DNA from: Streptomyces apocyni | Lineage (GTDB): Bacteria > Actinomycetota > Actinomycetes > Streptomycetales > Streptomycetaceae | Reading direction: 5' to 3' | Assembly (NCBI RefSeq): GCF_009739465.1 | Contig: NZ_WHOM01000078.1 | Coordinates: 290,133 to 354,132 of the forward strand | Length of the DNA: 64,000 bases | Part shown: piece after piece, positions 58,282 to 64,000 of the stretch | Numbering within the stretch: the first letter of the stretch is position 1 | How the letters are laid out: every line of letters begins with the position of its first letter | Translations under genes and position numbers: made by a program | Notes under the pieces: generated by a model | Told to the model about the DNA's origin: nothing | What the model saw: only the letters and a program-made list of their open reading frames with translations | Databases searched by the model: none

Positions 58282-61200
58282 TCAGGACGCCGCCGGGCGA
58301 TCACGTCGTGGGCGCAGAGCCGGGCGCGGACTGCTCACCGGAACCAGGCGCCGCACCATTCCCTCGACGGTCGGCTCGTCGAAGAAGGCCCGCACCGGCA
58401 TCTCGAGTTCCAGCTCAGCACTGACCATGTCGATGAGCCGGGTGACCAGCAGGGAGTGGCCGCCACGGACGAAGAAGTCGTCGCTGACCCCCACCGCCCG
58501 CACCCCGAGCACCCGCGCCACCAGCGCACACAGCTGCTTCTCCAGATCGGTGCTCGGCTCCCCGGTCACCGGCTCGTCCGACGCGGCGGGCGCCGGCAGG
58601 GCCAGCCGGTCCACCTTGCCGTTCGGAGTCATCGGCAGGCTGGCCAGCACCATGACGGCCGAGGGGATCATGTAGCCGGGCAGCCTCAGCCCGACGGCCG
58701 CCTTCACCTCCGCGGGGTCGACCGCCGCACCCTCGGCGGGCACCACGTAGGCCGCCAGCCGCGGGCCGGCGCCCTCGCCGGACCGCACGGTGACCACGGC
58801 CCGCGCCACGCCGTGCAGGTCCCGCAGCGCCGCCTCGACCTCCCCCAGTTCGATCCGGAAGCCCCGGATCTTCACCTGGAAGTCGTCGCGGCCGAGGAAC
58901 TCCAGTTCGCCCTCGGCGTTCCAGCGGGCAAGATCGCCGGTGCGGTACATCCGGCTGCCCGGCTCGCCGAACGGATCGGGGAGGAACCGGCGGGCCGTCT
59001 CGTCCGGCCGGTCGAGATAGCCCCGCGCCAGGCACGCACCCGCGATATACGCCTCGCCCGCCACGCCCCGGGGCACTGGTCGCAGGTTCGGGTCAAGGAG
59101 GTGCACCCGGGTGTTCCAGACCGGCCGCCCGATAGGGACGTCTCCAGGTTGCGCGGAGAACGGCCCGGGAACGGTGCGCCCAGTGGCCGCGTGGGTCTCG
59201 GTCGGACCGTAGTAATTGTGCAGCCGTCGGCCGGGGACAGCGTCGAAGAACTCCCGCACCGGCCCGGTGAGCACCAGCGCCTCACCGCCCTGGGCCACAT
59301 GGCGCAACCGGGGCAAGGACAGCCCGAGGCGTAGCGCCTGGACGCACAGCATCTCGATCAGCGCGGTCGGCGCGAACAGTTCGGTCACCTGCTCCCGCTC
59401 CAGCCAGCGCGCCAGATCGGCCGGGCTGCGCCGCACCGCGTCGGTCGGGACGGCGAGTGTCTTGCCCGACGTACCCGCGGAGAGGATTTCCTGAGCCGCC
59501 GGGTCGAAGCTCGTTGAGGCGAACTGGGCCGTCACGGAGTCGTCTTCCGCAGGCATGTAGGTGGCGTGCCAGGCAAGCAGGTTGACCAGCGGCGCGCCCG
59601 GCATGACCACACCCTTGGGGCGGCCAGTGGAGCCAGAGGTGTAGATGACGTAGAGGGGGTGCTCCGGGTGCAGCGGCGCCAGCCGCTCAGGGTCCGTCAG
59701 GTTCTCGTCGCTCTCGGCGGCCAGCCGGGTGACCAGCTCCTCCTCGTCCACCCGCACCCGCACCGAGCCCAGGGGCAGCCGTCCGGAGACGGCCGTAGTG
59801 GTCAGTACCAGGGGCGGCCGGGCGTCGTCGAGCATCGCCTCGATCCGGGCCTCCGGATAGTCCAGATCGACCGGCAGATAAGCGGCACCGGACTTCAGCA
59901 CCGCCCAGAAGGCCACGATCATCTCCAGCGAGCGCGGCAGGGCCAATGCCACGACCCGCTCCGGTCCGGCACCACAGCGCACCAGGTAGCGTGCGAACCG
60001 GTTAGCCCGCGAGTTCAGCTCGCGGAAGGTGAGCGACTCGCCCTCGTGAACCACGGCACACCGATCGGGAGTGCGCGCCACCTGCTCCTCGAACAGGGCG
60101 GGCAGGGTGGCCAGCCGGACGTCGTGCCCGGTGGCGTTCCAGCCGTCCACGGCCTGTCGTTCCGCGTCGGAGCGTATCTCGGCTGCCGAGACGGGCGCGT
60201 CGGGATCAGCGGTCACCTGCTCCAGCATGGTGACCAGGTATCCGGCGATGCGCTCGGCGCTCGCCCGGTCGAACAGATCACTCGCGTACTCGACGAAGCA
60301 CTCCATGCCCTGGCCGTTACCCCTGTCGGCCGACGGGGGCGTGACGCTGACCACCAGGTCGAATCGGGACACGCCGAGCTGTGACGGCTGCGGAGTCACG
60401 TCGAGTCCGGGCAGCCGCAGCCGGGCAGCGGCGTTGTTCTCGAACACCAGCATCACCTGGAACAGGGAGTGCCGGGCCGTGGAGCGGTGCGGGTTCAGCG
60501 CTTCGACCAGCACGTCGAAGGGAAGCTCCTGATGCGCCAGCGCCTGAAACGTGAACTCCCTTACACGCCCGAGGAGTTCGGTGAAACTCACATCACCCGA
60601 GGTGTCGGTGCGCAGGACGAGGGTGTTCGCGAAGAACCCGACGACGTCGTCGAGTGCTTCGTCGGACCGCCCAGCTGCGGGCGTGCCGATGGGAATGTCG
60701 TCTCCGGCACCGAGCCGATTCAGCACAGCCGCGAGGGCCGCCTGCACGACCATGAAGGTGCTCGCACCCGACTCGGCGGCCAGCCGCTCGATCGCGCGGG
60801 TCAGATCCGGTGGGATGGTGAAGTCCACAGTCGCGCCGCGATTGCTCTCCCGGGCGGGCCGCGGCCGGTCCAGCGGGAGCTCCAGCTGGTCCGGAAGGCC
60901 GCTGAGGGCCTCGGTCCAGAAGGCGAGCTGGCGGGACATGACGCTGTCCGGGTCTTCGGCGGTGCCCAGCACCTCGTGCTGCCAGCGCGCGAAGTCGGTG
61001 TAGTGGACGGCAAGCGGCGGAAGTCCTACGTCACGGCCTTCGTGGTGCGCCGCGTAGGCGGCGGCCAGGTCATTTGCGAGCGGCTCCATCGACCAGCCGT
61101 CGCACGCGATGTGGTGCACCACGAGCAGCAGCAAGTGTTCCTCGTCGCCCAATGCGAACAACCGGGCCCGCAGCGGCGGGTCGGTACGCAGATCGAACCC

Positions 61201-62097
61201 CTGGCGCTCGAACGCAGCCTGTGAGACGGCGAGTTCGTCTCTGGCGATCTCGATCACGTCGGGGCGTGGGCACGCCTGGGCGGTGTCCAGGACCACCTGG
61301 TGGGGTTCGCCGTCCGTCTCGGGGAATATCGTGCGCAGACTCTCGTGGCGTTCCACCAACGTCTCCAGTGCCGCCCACAGCGCCGCACGGTCCAGCGGGC
61401 CGCGCAGCCGCAGCGGTATCGGGATGTTGTATGTCGCTCCCCCGCCCTCAAGCCTGTTGACGAACCACAGGCGGCGCTGGACCGGCGCTAGTGGCACCGG
61501 CCCGGCCGTCGGGCGCCGGGTGAGCGCGGGCCCGGGGGCACTGCGCACGCTGAGCAGAGCGGCGAGCCGCTCGGCCGTCGACGCGTCGAACACATCGCGC
61601 ACCGTGATCTGGTAGCCCATGCGGGCGCGTACTCGGGACACCAGCCGCATGGCGAGCAGGGAGTTGCCGCCGCACTCGAAGAAGTCGCTGGTGGCGCTGG
61701 TCTGCGGTACCCGGAGCACCTCCGCGAACAGGGCGCACAGCTCGGTCTCGGTCACGGTCTGCGGAGCCCGGCCAGCCGCTTGGCCGGACAGCACGGCAGT
61801 CGGCAGGGCGGCCCGGTCGGCTTTCCCGTTCGCCGTCATTGGCAGGCTGTCCAACGAGACCACCACATCGGGCACCAGATAGCCGGGCAGCCGCTCCGCC
61901 GCGTACCGCTTCACCTCCGCCGCCCAGCCGGCGACCGATGCGGAGACATCCGGTTCCGGGGCCGGCCGTTCGGCTTCCCGGCCCAGATCCGGGCGGGCAG
62001 CCCCTTGTTCTGACACGTGCTCCCCTGACCTGGTGCCCTCGGTGTACTGGGGGCTCGCGCCGTGACCGGCGTCCCCCTCCGGCGACTTCGGTGACAT
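58282..62097 (-). CDS. NRPS: A9-A10 fragment-PCP-C-A-PCP
   Basis: A 1271-residue NRPS that begins abnormally. After a 55-residue linker, residues 61-100 are only the A9-A10 end of an adenylation domain (VKRYAAERLPGYLVPDVVVS, then SLPMTANGKADR with Lys 92). PCP1 follows (FFECGGNSLLAMRL, Ser 146), then C (198-640, HHIACDG at 328), a complete A domain (about 655-1165; VIYTSGSTGRPKGVV, NYYGPTETHAAT, VKIRGFRIELGEVEAAL, TPNGKVDR) and PCP2 (FFVRGGHSLLVTRL, Ser 1215). The N-terminal fragment corresponds to what the protein at 43657 lacks. No thioesterase or epimerase is present. The P450 gene ends three bases upstream. Confidence 0.9.
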   Translation of the reverse strand: MSPKSPEGDAGHGASPQYTEGTRSGEHVSEQGAARPDLGREAERPAPEPDVSASVAGWAAEVKRYAAERLPGYLVPDVVVSLDSLPMTANGKADRAALPTAVLSGQAAGRAPQTVTETELCALFAEVLRVPQTSATSDFFECGGNSLLAMRLVSRVRARMGYQITVRDVFDASTAERLAALLSVRSAPGPALTRRPTAGPVPLAPVQRRLWFVNRLEGGGATYNIPIPLRLRGPLDRAALWAALETLVERHESLRTIFPETDGEPHQVVLDTAQACPRPDVIEIARDELAVSQAAFERQGFDLRTDPPLRARLFALGDEEHLLLLVVHHIACDGWSMEPLANDLAAAYAAHHEGRDVGLPPLAVHYTDFARWQHEVLGTAEDPDSVMSRQLAFWTEALSGLPDQLELPLDRPRPARESNRGATVDFTIPPDLTRAIERLAAESGASTFMVVQAALAAVLNRLGAGDDIPIGTPAAGRSDEALDDVVGFFANTLVLRTDTSGDVSFTELLGRVREFTFQALAHQELPFDVLVEALNPHRSTARHSLFQVMLVFENNAAARLRLPGLDVTPQPSQLGVSRFDLVVSVTPPSADRGNGQGMECFVEYASDLFDRASAERIAGYLVTMLEQVTADPDAPVSAAEIRSDAERQAVDGWNATGHDVRLATLPALFEEQVARTPDRCAVVHEGESLTFRELNSRANRFARYLVRCGAGPERVVALALPRSLEMIVAFWAVLKSGAAYLPVDLDYPEARIEAMLDDARPPLVLTTTAVSGRLPLGSVRVRVDEEELVTRLAAESDENLTDPERLAPLHPEHPLYVIYTSGSTGRPKGVVMPGAPLVNLLAWHATYMPAEDDSVTAQFASTSFDPAAQEILSAGTSGKTLAVPTDAVRRSPADLARWLEREQVTELFAPTALIEMLCVQALRLGLSLPRLRHVAQGGEALVLTGPVREFFDAVPGRRLHNYYGPTETHAATGRTVPGPFSAQPGDVPIGRPVWNTRVHLLDPNLRPVPRGVAGEAYIAGACLARGYLDRPDETARRFLPDPFGEPGSRMYRTGDLARWNAEGELEFLGRDDFQVKIRGFRIELGEVEAALRDLHGVARAVVTVRSGEGAGPRLAAYVVPAEGAAVDPAEVKAAVGLRLPGYMIPSAVMVLASLPMTPNGKVDRLALPAPAASDEPVTGEPSTDLEKQLCALVARVLGVRAVGVSDDFFVRGGHSLLVTRLIDMVSAELELEMPVRAFFDEPTVEGMVRRLVPVSSPRPALRPRRDRPAAS

Positions 62098-62100
62098 GCG

Positions 62101-63378
62101 TCAGTCACCCACTTCGACGGGCAGCGATGTGAAGCCGAGAATGAAGTTGGAGTGCAACCGGACCGGCTCACCGGCGAGGCGCAGACCGAGGCCGCCGTCG
62201 AGCAGCGCGCCGAACGCCTCGGCGATCTCGGCGTTGCCCGTCGGGGCACCGATGCACCGGTGGATGCCACTGCCGAAGGACAGGTGTCGGTTGGGCGCCC
62301 TGGTGATGTCGAACCGCTCGGGTGCGTCGAACTGGTCGGGGTCACGGTTCGCGGAGACGTTCCACAGCGTGACCACGTCGCCTGCGGCGATCCGCGTCTG
62401 CCTCACAACGACGTCCCGTACCGCGACCCGCTGCACGTAGGCGTTGGTGGAACTCCACCGCAGGATCTCCTCGATGGCGGAGGACAACAGCTCACGCCCG
62501 GCGGCCAGCCGCCGCCACTCGCCGGGGTTCTCCAGGAACGCCAGAATCCCCGAGCAGGTGGTGTACGAGGACGTCTCGTTGCCGCCGACGGCGATGTTCA
62601 TGCAGTTGTAGAGGATCTGCGTGTCGTCCAGTGGCTCGCCGTTGATCTCGGAGCGCAGCAGCATGCCGATGACGTCGTCGCCGGCGGCATCGCGCCGTTC
62701 CTCCAGCAGGTCGGCGAAGTACTCGAAGATCGCGCTCTGCGCGTGGGCGAGACGGGTGCGCTCGTCGCCCACCAGATCGGACAGCGTGGCGTCTCGGTAG
62801 CCGACCATCTCACGGGTAAGTCCAACAATGTGCCGGGCGTCGTCCCGACCGACGCCGAACATTGCCATCAGCGCGCCCACTGGCAGCAGCGGGGCGAAGT
62901 CGAGCGCGATGTCGCAACCGCCGTCACGGTGCATGGCGTCCACAGCGTCGCGTACCAGAGTGCGTACTTGGGCGGTGACGCGGTCCACCATCGCGGAGTT
63001 GAACGGCGGGTGCATCACCTTGCGCAACATGCGGTGGCGCGGCGGATCGGACGCCACGAGCATGTCACCGGACGCGGTGTCCCCGCCGCCCGCACGGAAC
63101 GATCCTCCGAGAATGGCGCCGTGCGCGGAACTGAAGGCGTCGTGGTCACGATAGGCGGCCAGGACATCCTCGTAGCGGGTCAGCGCCCAGAACGGGGTTC
63201 CGTCCGCCGACGGGTTGAGATAGACAGGCGATTCCTCGCGCAGCCGCCGGAACGCCTCGTGATGCCGGTTCGCGGCGAACATCTCCACGTCGGTCAGGTC
63301 GATGACGCCGCCGGACGCGGGACCTGCCGCAGCCGGGAGCACGGGGTCGGCGGCGGACGTGACAGGGCTACGGTTCAT
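62101..63378 (-). CDS. Cytochrome P450
   Basis: A 425-residue soluble bacterial P450. The heme-binding loop is LSFGSGIHRCIGAPTG with the cysteine ligand, the ExxR pair is in EEILRWSS, and the I-helix oxygen groove is NIAVGGNETSSYT. ATG at 63378 overlaps the preceding NRPS stop (ATGA), so it is tightly coupled between two NRPS genes. P450s in this position often hydroxylate an amino acid while it is bound to a PCP. The substrate is not known. Confidence 0.9.
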   Translation of the reverse strand: MNRSPVTSAADPVLPAAAGPASGGVIDLTDVEMFAANRHHEAFRRLREESPVYLNPSADGTPFWALTRYEDVLAAYRDHDAFSSAHGAILGGSFRAGGGDTASGDMLVASDPPRHRMLRKVMHPPFNSAMVDRVTAQVRTLVRDAVDAMHRDGGCDIALDFAPLLPVGALMAMFGVGRDDARHIVGLTREMVGYRDATLSDLVGDERTRLAHAQSAIFEYFADLLEERRDAAGDDVIGMLLRSEINGEPLDDTQILYNCMNIAVGGNETSSYTTCSGILAFLENPGEWRRLAAGRELLSSAIEEILRWSSTNAYVQRVAVRDVVVRQTRIAAGDVVTLWNVSANRDPDQFDAPERFDITRAPNRHLSFGSGIHRCIGAPTGNAEIAEAFGALLDGGLGLRLAGEPVRLHSNFILGFTSLPVEVGD

Positions 63379-64000
63379 CGCGGCACCCCCGCCGTCCCAG
63401 CCGTCCTGGCGGTCCCGGCCGTATCCGTCAGGTCGTCCAGTACCTTCGCGAGGTCGCGCAGCACGGGATGGTGCAGAATCTCTGGGAGGTCGACCCGCAC
63501 TCCCGTCTCGCGCCTGACACGCTGGCGGATGCGGAAGGCGAGCATGGAGTTGCCGCCCAGCGCGAAGAAGTCGTCACCCGCGCCAACGTTCTCCACGGCC
63601 AGGAGCTCCGCCCAAATGCCGGCGAGCAGCAGTTCGCTCCTGCCGGACGGCGGTTCGTAACCGACCGCCCTGGCACGCTCGGATTCCAGCATCTCGAGCA
63701 GGGCCGCGCGGTCACGCTTGCCGTTGTCGGTGGCCGGGATCTTCCCGACGAACAGGATCTGGCTGGGCACCATGTGATCCGGCAGCGTCTCCTCGGCGAA
63801 GGTACGCAGGTCGCTGTGGTGCATGGTCCCGCGTCGCACCACAAACGCGGCGAGCGTGCGGTCCTGATCATTCCCATGAGCGAGTACAGCCACCTCGCGC
63901 ACCGCCGGATGGCGGCCGAGCAGCCGCTCCACCTCTCCCGGCTCTACCCGGTATCCCCGGATCTTCACCTGATGATCGGCGCGACCGACAAAGCCCAGGA
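63375..64000 (-). CDS. NRPS, C-terminal part (A-PCP end), cut by the window edge
   Basis: The 3' end of an NRPS gene whose start lies beyond 64000. The visible 208 residues begin in A8 (LGFVGRADHQVKIRGYRVEPGEVE when read from the edge), pass the A9-A10 lobe (LPDHMVPSQILFVGKIPATDNGKRDR) and end in a PCP domain with the modified serine in FFALGGNSMLAFRI. The final residues are Ala/Gly/Thr repeats. It ends without condensation or thioesterase domains and is coupled to the P450 gene by a 4-base overlap, so its carrier may present the P450 substrate. Confidence 0.9.
   Translation of the reverse strand, partial: LGFVGRADHQVKIRGYRVEPGEVERLLGRHPAVREVAVLAHGNDQDRTLAAFVVRRGTMHHSDLRTFAEETLPDHMVPSQILFVGKIPATDNGKRDRAALLEMLESERARAVGYEPPSGRSELLLAGIWAELLAVENVGAGDDFFALGGNSMLAFRIRQRVRRETGVRVDLPEILHHPVLRDLAKVLDDLTDTAGTARTAGTAGVPR

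Noticed and set aside
58282..62097. Reading a substrate from the pocket residues of the complete adenylation domain
   Set aside because: Hand alignment around positions 299-301 is ambiguous and the resulting code matched nothing I know, so no substrate is assigned.
28009..64000. TTA (bldA-dependent) codons in the cluster
   Set aside because: The plus-strand taa triplets I checked in minus-strand genes are out of frame, so I claim no bldA control. This was a hand scan and not exhaustive.

Overview
The window is high-GC actinobacterial DNA and almost certainly comes from a Streptomyces chromosome. The evidence is the dense GTG/TTG starts, chains of genes coupled by 4-base overlaps, a proteasome-activator gene (Bpa), a parS site of the Streptomyces type, and neighbourhoods typical of the genus: bkd next to an Lrp gene, paaABCDE, and an HTTM/DUF5819 pair. 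No rRNA, tRNA, insertion sequence, integrase or CRISPR array was seen. No intergenic stretch exceeds 300 bases.

Bases 1-28000 are chromosomal housekeeping and catabolism. On the far left a TetR gene (cut by the window edge) diverges from an alpha/beta hydrolase across two operator palindromes. Next, on the minus strand, come bpa, a secreted Pro/Ser/Thr-rich anchored protein, a quinone oxidoreductase, a K+ channel with an RCK domain whose start codon lies inside a parS site, moeA and a mobA-like gene. The branched-chain 2-oxoacid dehydrogenase operon (bkdABC) diverges from an Lrp regulator. A phenylacetate block follows: a PaaR-like TetR gene, a 3-hydroxyacyl-CoA dehydrogenase, paaN and paaABCDE. 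Three copies of an ACCG-N6-CGGT operator in the divergent regions tie bkd, paaN/paaH and paaA into one probable regulon. An SPOUT methyltransferase, HTTM and DUF5819 genes, an acyl-CoA dehydrogenase behind a KstR-like operator, a rhodanese, a J-domain protein, a GNAT-aminotransferase fusion and a CdsA-like protein complete this half.

Bases 28009-64000 are one large minus-strand biosynthetic gene cluster that continues past the right edge. It contains three NRPS genes (the first cut by the edge), a P450, MbtH, a PPTase, a prolyl adenylation enzyme and prolyl-carrier dehydrogenase of the PltF/PltE pyrrole type, a free carrier protein and a second, truncated free adenylation protein. It also contains proline biosynthesis genes (proB, proA, proC), a class I aminotransferase, a TrpB-like PLP enzyme, AsnB and a dimethylargininase. 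The left arm adds an ANL ligase, a PaaK-like ligase, an ATP-grasp ligase, two hydrolases, two methyltransferases and two MFS exporters.

The cluster probably makes a peptide with a proline-derived (pyrrole or dehydroproline) unit, with self-supplied proline. Its assembly line is odd. One free adenylation protein lacks the C-terminal A9-A10 lobe, while another NRPS begins with only that lobe followed by a carrier domain, which suggests an adenylation domain split between two genes. The last NRPS ends in a condensation domain plus a methyltransferase set in a remnant adenylation domain, with no adenylation core, carrier or thioesterase. I do not recognise the product. All calls are from reading the sequence; no database search was run.
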